A stretch of DNA of 37,160 nucleotides from UASB124 sp041662445 (lineage in GTDB: Bacteria > Babelota > Babeliae > Babelales > RVW-14). The position numbers and the translations under genes were made by a program. The stretch spans positions 1 to 37,160 of the forward strand of contig JBAZSL010000016.1 in the NCBI GenBank assembly GCA_041662445.1, in the 5' to 3' direction. Below are positions 8,460 through 18,100 of the stretch, in pieces (within the stretch, counting starts at the first letter, position 1; each line of letters begins with the position of its first letter). The notes beneath the pieces are model-generated. The model made no database searches. It saw only the letters and a list, made by a program, of their open reading frames with translations, and was not told the origin of the DNA.

Positions 8460-8479
8460 CTAAAGAAAATAGAGTATCA

Positions 8480-9328
8480 ATGATGTTTCAAAAAACGTTA
8501 AAGCAACGAGTTAAGTTTTCTGGCTTGGGGGTTCATTCTGGTTGCGCGACAACCCTCACGCTTGTTCCCGCCCCCGAAGACACGGGTATTGTGTTGTGTA
8601 ATGCTACCGACAAGACCCAATGCTTTCGTATTGGCGCTGTAGTTCCCGAGGTTGCAATGCATGCAACCGTTATCAAGGCCAATGGGTGGTATGTAAGTAC
8701 CATTGAGCATCTGATGGCTGCCTTACGTATGCTTGATATTGATAATGTTGTTGTTGAAATGCAGGGCAATGAGGTGCCTATTCTTGACGGGAGTGCGTTG
8801 CCCTTTGTGCAGGGACTTTTGGATGCCGGATTTCAAGAACAGCATGCACCGAGAAAATTTTTGACTCCTCGTGAGCTATTGCGTTTTGCCGATGATAAGG
8901 GACGGGTGATTGAGATCGTGCCCGCGAACACATTTTCTATCTCATACACCGCCGACTTTACCCATCCACTTGCAGGTAGCCCTTTTTTGTCAGTCGATCT
9001 TTCGTCAGATTTTTTTATCGACCACATAGCCCCAGCCCGTACCTTTGGTTTTTTGGAACAATTACCGTTTTTACGCCAACATAAATTAGCGCAGGGCTCG
9101 TCTCTGAGTAATTCGATTGTTATTGGCCAAGAGCTACTTAACGATCTTCGTTTCCCTGATGAATGCGTCCGTCACAAGATTCTTGATCTTATTGGGGATC
9201 TTGGCCTTTTGCCCTATAGACTTATTGGGGCGGTAACGGCGGCTAAAACGAGTCACAATTTTAATCGGTTAGTTACCGAGCATTATTGCCAGCATCCTGA
9301 ACAGTGGACCACCGTCGAAATCTCATAA
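8480..9328 (+). CDS. lpxC: UDP-3-O-acyl-N-acetylglucosamine deacetylase
   Basis: LpxC is a zinc amidase that catalyses the committed step of lipid A synthesis in the cytoplasm. The 282 residues hold the family motifs: EHLMAAL with zinc ligand H77, GNEVPILDGSALPF (96-109), and RHKILDLIGD (231-240) with ligands H232 and D236. The catalytic histidine is in SHNFN (H259). Start choice is between two adjacent ATGs (8480 and 8483); the ribosome-binding site is weak. No promoter fits between the preceding hairpin and the start, so expression may depend on read-through from rplM. Its presence implies an LPS-type outer membrane. Confidence 0.95.
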   Translation: MMFQKTLKQRVKFSGLGVHSGCATTLTLVPAPEDTGIVLCNATDKTQCFRIGAVVPEVAMHATVIKANGWYVSTIEHLMAALRMLDIDNVVVEMQGNEVPILDGSALPFVQGLLDAGFQEQHAPRKFLTPRELLRFADDKGRVIEIVPANTFSISYTADFTHPLAGSPFLSVDLSSDFFIDHIAPARTFGFLEQLPFLRQHKLAQGSSLSNSIVIGQELLNDLRFPDECVRHKILDLIGDLGLLPYRLIGAVTAAKTSHNFNRLVTEHYCQHPEQWTTVEIS

Positions 9329-9449
9329 AATTCCCAGTTTTTAAATTCTTGCATGATCGAAATAATTGATCTATTCGACTTTTCGGCAATATCTTGTAAA
9401 ATATGCAATACGAGTGCATTTTTTACAAGTTTATAAAAGGGGCTGAAAA

Positions 9450-10640
9450 ATGATTATAAATCGAGAAATTTTAAAATATTTAAAAAATCTTTCCCAACAA
9501 TTCCCCGTTGTAGCCATTATGGGACCTCGACAATCCGGAAAAACTACACTTGCGAAGATCGCCTTTCCTGATTACGCCTATGTTTCCTTGGAGGAGCTTG
9601 ATAAGCGGGCAGCTGCAGCGGATGATCCGCGAGGTTTTTTACATGCATACGCACATCAAAAGGGTTTGATTATTGATGAGGTTCAAGAGGTACCGGAGCT
9701 TCTTTCTTACATGCAAGGGATTGTTGACCAAGAATACCGCCCCGGATTTTTTATTTTAACTGGCTCGCAGCATTTTTTGATGTATGAAAAAATAACACAG
9801 ACATTGGCGGGAAGAATAGCATTGCTTACGCTGTTGCCTCTTTCGCTTACCGAATTGGGTTCGGCTGGATTACTTTTGCCCAAGCTTGAAGATCTTTTGA
9901 TTAAAGGTTGTTATCCAAGACCTTATGTGCAGCCCATAGATGCGCATACATGGTGTGCAAATTATATAAGCACCTACGTTGAAAAAGATGTCCGGCAGGT
10001 TCTCAAAATTACCGACGTTCTTGCCTTTCAAAAATTTTTGAAGCTTTGTGCCGCTCGTGTTGGAAACATTGTAAATTTTGCAGAACTTGCCCGCGATGCT
10101 GACATAAGTCCGCATACGGCCAAAGAATGGATTTCGGTTTTGGAAACAAGTTTTATAGTTAAATTGCTTGCTCCACATCACAACAATTACAGTAAACGAG
10201 TTATTAAAAGTCCGAAACTTTATTTTTATGATTCGGCATTAATTTGTATGTTACTCGGAATAAAAACAGCTGAAGAATTAGCTTTTCATCCTATAAAAGG
10301 TGCCATTTTCGAATCCTTCGTTGTGAGTGAAATGTTCAAATATAGCTACAATCACGGAGAGATCCCATCTGTTTATTTTTGGCGTGATACACAGGGGCAT
10401 GAGGTTGATTGCATTATTGAAAAGTCTTATGAAAATCTTATTCCCATAGAAATCAAAACAGGAATGACCGTTAAAAATGATTTTTTTAAAGGTCTGAATG
10501 ATTGGAAGCAAATTGCTGAGCAACCGGATATTACATCATATGTTGTCTATGGCGGCGATGATTTTTCAATTTTCAAGGGAACGCAGATTTACAGCTGGCG
10601 CAACATCGGTCAGATGCTACAGCAGATTTATGAGCGATAA
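9450..10640 (+). CDS. AAA-type ATPase with DUF4143-like C-terminal domain
   Basis: A P-loop ATPase of the AAA_14/DUF4143 group, which is widespread, often multicopy and of uncertain role. Walker A is GPRQSGKT (25-32), Walker B LIIDE (73-77), and a sensor-like TGSQ lies at 104-107. The C-terminal part carries a PD-(D/E)XK-like signature: D320 in GHEVDCII, then E334 and K336 in IPIEIKT. That suggests a nuclease-fold domain, known from this family, though activity is unproven. It has a GGGG-type site upstream and possibly a weak promoter near 9366-9402. It converges with the RING gene, with ten bases between the stops. Confidence 0.88.
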   Translation: MIINREILKYLKNLSQQFPVVAIMGPRQSGKTTLAKIAFPDYAYVSLEELDKRAAAADDPRGFLHAYAHQKGLIIDEVQEVPELLSYMQGIVDQEYRPGFFILTGSQHFLMYEKITQTLAGRIALLTLLPLSLTELGSAGLLLPKLEDLLIKGCYPRPYVQPIDAHTWCANYISTYVEKDVRQVLKITDVLAFQKFLKLCAARVGNIVNFAELARDADISPHTAKEWISVLETSFIVKLLAPHHNNYSKRVIKSPKLYFYDSALICMLLGIKTAEELAFHPIKGAIFESFVVSEMFKYSYNHGEIPSVYFWRDTQGHEVDCIIEKSYENLIPIEIKTGMTVKNDFFKGLNDWKQIAEQPDITSYVVYGGDDFSIFKGTQIYSWRNIGQMLQQIYER

Positions 10641-10650
10641 AACCACCGCT

Positions 10651-11382
10651 CTATTTTACAGGAAACGGAGTCTGAGGAACCCTTACATAGCTATTGACGG
10701 TAGGGATTTCGCCACGGCAACATGGACAGACTAATTGAATACGCTGTTTTTGTGCATGTTTTACTAAGTTGCCGAAGCATTTTACGTGAAAAGCATGGTA
10801 ACAGTTGGTATAACAGCGTTCTAAGGTAGTTGTTTCTTGCAAGAAAGGTTCCAAACATAGTGCACATATTGGGTCTGGTTCTTTTTCAAGAAACCTTCGA
10901 TCCAGATATGCGCCGACCAAAAAAAGTGATGTGTAAGTTATGAGTTTGCCCGGGTGGTATGCTGGGACTTTAGCCTCAACTGAAATTGCACCATCAGTAG
11001 TATCACCATTTGTTGCAAAAAGAGACCAATAGACATCTATGCCATTTGCGTTTTTTCGTAGAACGAATTTTGTTTCACCAATCTTCTCTGTTTCTTTAGT
11101 TATATTGTTGTATACGAACAATGATCCCGATACGGTACCTTCTTCACGGTCCCCATTTTTTTCAATTATTAAACCATTTTTATAATCGGGAAATTTGATA
11201 TATATGTGCTCGTCAAGAAAATTTACAACACCTGGAACCACAATGTCTGTAAGGGCAAAATCGGCAGCACACTCCTTTTTTTCTTCTGCCACGACCTTTC
11301 TTTTCCAACACATGGCATTGATAAGCGAAAATTGTGTAAGTACCAACGTGCAAAGATAGAGTGAAAGTACCATTCTCTTCAT
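10651..11382 (-). CDS. Secreted RING-H2 finger protein, candidate ubiquitin-ligase-like effector
   Basis: This 243-residue protein starts at 11382, behind a GGGGGA site; a longer reading adds 21 residues without signal character. Residues 1-23 form a signal peptide (MKRMVLSLYLCTLVLTQFSL, then INA). A beta-rich central region (about 80-145) follows, then a short hydrophobic stretch (147-159). A complete RING-H2 domain is at 173-222: C173-x2-C176, C194-x-H196-x2-H199-x2-C202, C219-x2-C222. All eight ligands fit the C3H2C3 pattern of eukaryotic E3 ubiquitin ligases. The combination of Sec signal and RING suggests a host-directed protein, which is an inference. It is the first island gene, on the opposite strand to the secreted-protein genes. 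Confidence 0.85.
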   Translation of the reverse strand: MKRMVLSLYLCTLVLTQFSLINAMCWKRKVVAEEKKECAADFALTDIVVPGVVNFLDEHIYIKFPDYKNGLIIEKNGDREEGTVSGSLFVYNNITKETEKIGETKFVLRKNANGIDVYWSLFATNGDTTDGAISVEAKVPAYHPGKLITYTSLFLVGAYLDRRFLEKEPDPICALCLEPFLQETTTLERCYTNCYHAFHVKCFGNLVKHAQKQRIQLVCPCCRGEIPTVNSYVRVPQTPFPVK

Positions 11383-11675
11383 AACATCCCCCCCGGGAAA
11401 AGATGGTTTGTAGACTAATACAATAAGATTGCCCGAATTCTCCATTTGCTGTCAATGGTTCTCGTAATAGTGCGGCTCAATCGCGCATTGATAGGTCTCA
11501 AAGAAGAAGAACTGATCAGTGATACGCCCTAGCATGTGTGGCTTGGTGTCATTTTAATTGTGCAACAATATTTGATTGATGATCTATGATTTTTTACATG
11601 CTTGGTTTTACATCGTTTTTTTGCTACACATGATGAATGTCGTGGGTAATTGAGAGAAATGAAGGGAGAGCTGTT
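11383..11675. other. Intergenic region between two divergent exported-protein genes
   Basis: These 293 bases hold no convincing gene. On the minus strand there is a perfect -35 TTGACA (complement of 11450-11455) upstream of the RING gene, but without a good -10 at normal spacing. A 10-base palindrome, ACTGATCAGT, lies at 11511-11520 and could be an operator. A ribosome-binding site (GGGAGAG) for the next plus-strand gene lies at its right end. Confidence 0.4.
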
Positions 11676-12881
11676 ATGAAATGTTCAAGGTTATTGCTAC
11701 TGTTGATGTATTGTATGAGTTTTTTCAGTTCAAATTCTATTGATGCAACGAGCTACGATACAACTTCGGGTGTGGATTTAAATAAGGCCATCGTTGTAGC
11801 CGCCCAAATACCTATGTCGGGTGACGTTCTTCTTGGAACAGTTGAGGCTAAAGCGGGAATAAATCTTTCTGGCAGCGCCACTATTGGGACAAACCTGCCT
11901 GTTCGTAAAAGTATTGTATTTAATGGGTTCACTGGAATATTGATGACAAATGATCTGCATCTTGCTGGTGATAATGGATCATTTTTATTGGATAACTCAG
12001 CTTCAGCAGGTTATTTTGGTACGAGTATTGTTGGTAATAATCAATACACAATTTATCTCGATAGTGATGTGACTATTTCCGGAATATATCCTATATACCT
12101 ATCGGATGTAATTATTGATGGACAGGGGCATGAAATTGATTTTACTCATAGCATCAATGGTGGTGTTGTTTTGTCTCGGAATGGGGCAATAATTAAAAAT
12201 GTAACGCTCAAAAACGTGTGGTTTTCACAGGAATCTGGCACGGGCAATTTTTTGATTGAAGGTGCAAATTCCGATTTCGATAGTTCTACTGTGACATTTG
12301 ATAATGTGAATATAATTGCACGCAAATTTCATCCCTTTGCATTTGATTTTAATGCTGCCGATTATCCTGATGTAGTGGCCCACCAACACATTAATATAAA
12401 AAACAATGTGGTTTTAAGTAATTTTGGTAATTTCACGATTAACAATCGCTTTTCTGGGCCTTCTGGCTTTGGACTGTTTACGATTCTCAATAATTCTAAT
12501 CTCGTCGTTGAAAATTCTACACTTTCACTGGGAACCACATCAATAATAACCTCTCCTGACCATGTGCTTTTTTTCGTTTTTGAATCAGATACAGCTGGGC
12601 TTGTATTGAACAACGCCGCATTTGTTGTTGATAACAATAATTTCGACAATAATTTTGCGTTCGATGCAACAGTAACCTTAAGTGTTGGTACGATCATGGT
12701 GAAGGGTAATTCATATTTGGAAGCTGATTCACTTCTCCGTAGAAATGGAAAATCTTCTTTAAGAATTGGTAGTGGCGTAAGCACTGCAGGAGATATGAAT
12801 ATTATAATTGATCCAGGCGCAACATTAAATTTAGTCTCGACAAATACCAACTGTTCCGTGAAGTTACAGAACGTCCACTAA
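11676..12881 (+). CDS. Exported beta-helix-like repeat protein (401 aa), first of three
   Basis: Not a family I can name. Starting at 11676 behind GGGAGAG, residues 1-24 form a signal peptide (MKCSRLLLLLMYCMSFF, cleavage near SIDA). The remainder is rich in N, G, S, V and I with alternating hydrophobic positions, as in parallel beta-helix proteins. One module starts IIDGQGHEIDF (146-156) and runs into KNVTLKNVWF, matching modules in the next two genes. It ends with NIIIDPGATLNL, the same closing motif as the next gene. There is no C-terminal barrel, so it is not a classical autotransporter. A GC-rich terminator-like hairpin follows at 12908-12937. A surface or periplasmic location is inferred. 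Confidence 0.78.
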   Translation: MKCSRLLLLLMYCMSFFSSNSIDATSYDTTSGVDLNKAIVVAAQIPMSGDVLLGTVEAKAGINLSGSATIGTNLPVRKSIVFNGFTGILMTNDLHLAGDNGSFLLDNSASAGYFGTSIVGNNQYTIYLDSDVTISGIYPIYLSDVIIDGQGHEIDFTHSINGGVVLSRNGAIIKNVTLKNVWFSQESGTGNFLIEGANSDFDSSTVTFDNVNIIARKFHPFAFDFNAADYPDVVAHQHINIKNNVVLSNFGNFTINNRFSGPSGFGLFTILNNSNLVVENSTLSLGTTSIITSPDHVLFFVFESDTAGLVLNNAAFVVDNNNFDNNFAFDATVTLSVGTIMVKGNSYLEADSLLRRNGKSSLRIGSGVSTAGDMNIIIDPGATLNLVSTNTNCSVKLQNVH

Positions 12882-12907
12882 CGCTGTATTATGGAGTCTA
12901 GTTTGTT

Positions 12908-12937
12908 GGGGCCCAATTTCCGGGGCCCACTTTTTTT
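12908..12937 (+). terminator. Possible terminator after the 401-aa gene
   Basis: Two GGGCCC blocks (12909-12914 and 12923-12928) can pair around an 8-base loop and are followed by seven T (12931-12937). It lies 28 bases after the stop codon and before the next gene. The stem is short, so efficiency is uncertain. Confidence 0.5.
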
Positions 12938-13047
12938 GGGCAATGGTGTTCATGCGGAGGGAGCGGAGGAAAAAATTGTGTTTCTGGACCCACGAGCAAT
13001 CTTTTGCTACAAGTAAAATAATTGTTCTGAAAAAAGGAAGGGTGAGC

Positions 13048-15129
13048 ATGAAGACAAATAGATTGATGCGGATAGTGTGTACCGCCTGGTTGCTGGTGCA
13101 GCCGACACTGCAAGCAACCATTACATTCTTGGATCCAGATGCAAAATTGGTTCTTGGCGCTGGGAATTTCCAAGGCGAAGTTCTTGTTAATACGTCTCCG
13201 CGTGTTCAGGCCTATGAAGTTGGCCAAATTATTATTACCAATCCCAATAACATTGTTGGCAGCACCGGAAAGATTTTTTTCGATGAGGCTGTTCTTTCTA
13301 ATCGTGATTTTGATGTTCTCATGACCGGTACCTATGATCCCAATTTTACCTATTCAATTATTTTGCCGGGTGATGGTGAATTTTATGCAACAAATCCTGG
13401 TTTTATTCCACAAAAAATATGGGTGCGAGGGAGCAATAACACCATTGAGGGACAACCATTATTCGTTCAGACGAATGCCATTAAATTTCAAGGAGCTCAA
13501 GCAAGTGCGACGGTAGGTCTTTTAACCGAACTTAATTCAAGCCTTGATCTTTCAGGTGGTACCCTCAATTTAAGCAACAACTTGGGCTTGGGAGATAGTG
13601 TTCAGATTACCGGTTCGGGCACCATTAATTTCAATGGATTTAATCTTTCAACGGGCCAAAAAGATCTGATTTGGACGGATACCTTGCTTTTTGTTGGCGC
13701 GGAAAATTTCAGTCTTGGTGGTGATAGTAAGTTGTATGGCCGCTGGTATTTTTTGGATGAGGCTCATATTGTAGGCAATAACAATATCCTTGATCTTTCA
13801 TCCGGGGCAACGTTATGGGTTCGTAAAAATACTACTGTTGAGATGTCTGATCTGATTATTGTTGGCCTTGGTTCTGGCCGTATCATGCTCGAAGATAAAA
13901 CCGCAACGCTCGATATGTATAACGTCATCATTGATATGAATGGTAACTATACGTTTACGGTTGGCAGTGTTTATTATTCAGGCCCCGGCAAAGTTAATGT
14001 TGGCAATTACTTGTTGAGCTTTGACCAACAAGGAACGCTGACGGTTGATAACGTAACGCTCGAATATGACCCACTTAATTACAATGACGTGAATAATATT
14101 CGTTTTGGCCCAACGGGTTACAAAGAAACGCTTCGTTATGTTACGTATCTTGATGGTGGTTCGATTCGCAAAAAGGATTCGCTCAAAGTTGGACATCATC
14201 GCATTTTGGCAAACACCAAGCTCGATCGTTCATATGACATTGGTCCGCTTCGCACCTTGACCATTCAAACACTTGATCCGGTTATTGATGGTGATGGATT
14301 CACGTATCAATTTGCGGCCAATCCAACAACGGCAATTGTGACGATTGCGGATGATCAATTCATACAATATACCAATATTTTGCTCAAGAACTTCCCGCTC
14401 CAGGCTCCGGGTCTTTCATTGAGTTCAAGCGCGACAGTTGTTTTTGGGCCACAAACGACCATAGAGTTGGGTTCAAACACGACGCTTACCAACACGCTCT
14501 ATTTTGAGGGTGTTGCAGCTATAGATGGCAAAGGGAAGATTTTGGATCTTGAACAACGCGGTCAGATCGTTGTGCTCCCTGGCAGCTCTTTATCACTTGA
14601 TAACATAACGATTCGTGGCATTTCGGGAAACCAGATTCGTTGCATGGATGATAGATGCACCTTGTCATTGGGTGATGTTACGTGGGAACAGGATGGCGAC
14701 TACACCTTTACGCGCGGTAGCATTTATGTAAAAGGAGTTTGGGACCTTCAGGGCACAGCAACATTTGGCTACCAGACAAGAATGCAAAGCCTTATTTCGC
14801 GTTTTGGTACCATGTATGTGAGCGATAATATGACATTTTCTTATGCCCCCCCCATTGCTAATCGTGATTTGATAGCCTGTGAAAATATTAAATCAACTGT
14901 CTATTTTAATAACGCAACATTGGCAACGACGGTGACGGGAGTTCGTTTTACCGTTGGAACATTTATAGCAGATGGTCACAGCTACTTAGATAATCCAGAC
15001 GCTAGTTCAGTGAGCCAGGCAATTTCATTTGGTGATGGAACACCTGTTGACGACCTTTCTATCATTATCGCCCCTGGCGCAACGCTTGATACTATACGCG
15101 GTATTTTATTTTACGATCAGACCGAATAA
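13048..15129 (+). CDS. Exported beta-helix-like repeat protein (693 aa), second of three
   Basis: The start at 13048 follows GGAAGGGTGAGC and gives a good signal peptide (MKTNRLMRIVCTAWLLVQ, cleavage after LQA). The mature protein has at least two long modules built alike. One begins at HIVGNNNILDL (about 239) and the other at AIDGKGKILDL (about 491). Each continues with a hydrophobic strand, a [N/D]VxI segment, and then a GNYTFTVGS- or GDYTFTRGS-type strand. The C-terminus carries GHSYLDN, then DLSIIIAPGATLD, homologous to the end of the 401-aa protein. No enzyme motif or membrane anchor is seen. It lies 31 bases before the 1335-aa gene without a terminator, so the two are likely co-transcribed. 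Confidence 0.8.
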   Translation: MKTNRLMRIVCTAWLLVQPTLQATITFLDPDAKLVLGAGNFQGEVLVNTSPRVQAYEVGQIIITNPNNIVGSTGKIFFDEAVLSNRDFDVLMTGTYDPNFTYSIILPGDGEFYATNPGFIPQKIWVRGSNNTIEGQPLFVQTNAIKFQGAQASATVGLLTELNSSLDLSGGTLNLSNNLGLGDSVQITGSGTINFNGFNLSTGQKDLIWTDTLLFVGAENFSLGGDSKLYGRWYFLDEAHIVGNNNILDLSSGATLWVRKNTTVEMSDLIIVGLGSGRIMLEDKTATLDMYNVIIDMNGNYTFTVGSVYYSGPGKVNVGNYLLSFDQQGTLTVDNVTLEYDPLNYNDVNNIRFGPTGYKETLRYVTYLDGGSIRKKDSLKVGHHRILANTKLDRSYDIGPLRTLTIQTLDPVIDGDGFTYQFAANPTTAIVTIADDQFIQYTNILLKNFPLQAPGLSLSSSATVVFGPQTTIELGSNTTLTNTLYFEGVAAIDGKGKILDLEQRGQIVVLPGSSLSLDNITIRGISGNQIRCMDDRCTLSLGDVTWEQDGDYTFTRGSIYVKGVWDLQGTATFGYQTRMQSLISRFGTMYVSDNMTFSYAPPIANRDLIACENIKSTVYFNNATLATTVTGVRFTVGTFIADGHSYLDNPDASSVSQAISFGDGTPVDDLSIIIAPGATLDTIRGILFYDQTE

Positions 15130-15160
15130 GAGCTGCAAAAAGGTGTAAGGGAGAAGTAAC

Positions 15161-18100
15161 GTGAATATAAAAAATAAAGTATACGCACTCATAGTGTTGA
15201 GTACAGTGCCGTTGGCGGTCATTGGAAAAATCACTTTTACCGCAGCGACGTCGACACTTAAGGTTTCTGGATCAGCAAAAATTGTTCCCAAAACAAAGCT
15301 TACCATAACAACCGGAACACTTTCTCAAGGTAAAAATGCCAAACTTGAGGGCAATAATTACACATTTGATAATGGCTCTTTGACGCAAGAGACGGGATCA
15401 AAGGTGTCGGCATCTACCTGTACGCTTAATCCCAAAGCTAATACGTTAGCGTCGCAAAAACAAACGGTCTCATCTGGCGGCAAACTTACTCAAAAAGTTG
15501 TCGTGAGCGGCAAAAATGCAAGCCTTGAAGGCTTTGCCGTAAGTTTTTCCAAACACACCATTATTCTTGCAGATGCAGATACTATTTTGGAGTACTCAGT
15601 TATTTCAAATCAGCCCAGCGAAATTATTCTTCATGGCGGTACGGTCAAATTGTTCAATGATTTAAAGTTCAGCGGTACTGCAACCCTTGTTGGCAGTGGG
15701 CTTATTGATTATAACGATCGTGCGTTGTGGTTGGATGACACCGCGCGTACTTTTGGTGATGTCCTGTGGCACAAAGGCGCTGACATAGAAATGTGCGGTA
15801 ATATTACGCTTACCAGCGATTGGATTTTTACCGGGACGAGTAGTATCAATGGCCATGGGTGCGTACTTGATTTAAGTCAGGGTGGTGAGATCGTTATCGA
15901 CCGTGACTCAAAGCTTTTCCTCAATGACGTTCATATTACCGGACTTGGGAATACCGCAGGCAAAATTATTTTACGCAATGCTGATTCAGTGGTTCTTGCT
16001 TCCAACAGTACGTTCAGACTTGATGATAATTTGACCACAAGCAACGGTACTTTTTATATGTACGGTGGTCCTTCTACCTTCTTGCTTGGGCCGGTAAGTT
16101 GGACGTTTGATACCGGTACGGGCAACATTGTGGTTGATGGCACAACGTTATGGCTTGACTGTCTTAATTCGCCGCTTGTTCGCGGTAAGGTTTACGCCCC
16201 ACTCGCGGTGCCAACGAATCAGACGAATTTGGCAATAGATCTTGCATCCGGTCATCTCTCGCTCCTTAATCGCGGTACGATTAAAGAAGCAGTTGATGCA
16301 AACTTTACGTTCTCCGGAACTACGCCGCCTACGCCAAATCCTGATGAAATTATTTTTGATGACAATGTATCGGGTACCATCTCACTTGCCAAATGTGTGT
16401 GCGTTGGAAAGGATCAAACGATAAGAATTACTGGTAATGCGACACTTGATGGCAATGGTGCCTGCATTTACTTTAGTACCGATCCTCGCGCGCAATTAAC
16501 GGTGATGCCAGATACAATATTGACGCTGTCAAATATCTGCCTATGCCACATGCACCAAGATGTTCTTGATCTGCGTGATCGCTCTCGTATCAAGATAGGG
16601 GCTAATGTTCACTGGGGCATGATAAATGATATAACGTTTACAGCCAATGCGCAGATAGGGGTTGAAAATACCGAGCTGGGAGCAAATATCTTTACGTTAT
16701 GCGGTGAAGCAGGACGAGCAATGTTTAATGTTCGTCCAGAAGTTCCCGTATTTGAAGATATATTTACGTATAATCGACCAAACCAGACGTTTAGACTAGG
16801 TCACAATACGTTGCAACTTGATAGCGCCGGTGTAAGCGGTCTTGATTACATCTACTTTTATAACGATGTTGATTTTTCGGCGGCAATAGCATTGTCAGGT
16901 AATTCAGCTGTTGATATTGATAGCCGTTACACAGCACGGCAGGTGTACCGCGAAGATGATGCACTTACAGAGCCATTCATCGCGCTCATAGGCCAGAACG
17001 ATTACGGCACGGCGATGAACTTTTTTGTCGAAGGCTCAGAAAACGATCTGATATTGCATAAAGATGGCTTGATACTTGGTGGTAATGTTGCGTTTGGCGA
17101 TGATCCAAGCAATGATTTGCATGTGCATATGAATGCGCCAGAACTATATAATCCAGCGGTCTTATCTAATGAAGAACGGGCCAAAGCACGAGCAGCATAT
17201 GAAACGATGCTTGAAGTACGGCCAAACGAGCAGTTCCCCTTTGTAATGTTCTCGGGTGATCCAGGAATGTACCTTTATTCACAAGATGGTCTTGCGCATT
17301 TAGACTTCTTTGATCGTGACGCAGCGGCGGTTATCGAGACAACGAATTCATTTGAAGTTGATGACAACTCGTTGCTGACCTACAACCGGCTCTGGTTGCT
17401 CTACAATCCAATTAAACAGTATTCACGTATCTTTAGGTCTGCTGGCTTTGAGCTCATCGGTGAGGGCCTTGACCCATCGTTTATTCGTATGCCACGACGA
17501 GCGCTTTCCGGCAACATTGCTCCATCAGCAATCTACAAAAAACGTCAATATGACAAAATGATGCTGGTGGTACATCAAAGAGATTCAGTACATAAGGTAA
17601 AACAAGACAAAATCGATCAGTATATCAACGCACAGCCAAAGCAAAAGAAAATAGCAAAATCCAAACACGGCAAAAATGCGTTGCATCGTGGCATAGATCT
17701 TTCTGACGATGAAGTGCGTGCTGTTACAACAGAACAACCACGTCGCACCATCCACCCACCGCTCAATAATCTTGGAGCGGTAAGGTACGATCAACCGGTG
17801 TGGAAAGGTATTCATGATTTGAAGGCTCAGAGCGGGTTGAAGCCGCTGAGCGGTAACCTTGCGGCACAAGATGCGACGATAAAGAACTTTTCAGTAGATA
17901 ACAGCCTGTCGCTCAATCTCTCGTTGCTGGGCAATGCCATAGTGGAGTTAGGTGCCGATGTTGATCTGATAAATGGTACGCATATCATCAACATTGTTGG
18001 TACGGGCAATGTGATTAAACTCAAAACATACAACTTCGCTATTGATCCCAACACGTTCTACTTTAATACCAACGCCGCAGTGACGTTTGAATTTCCTGAT

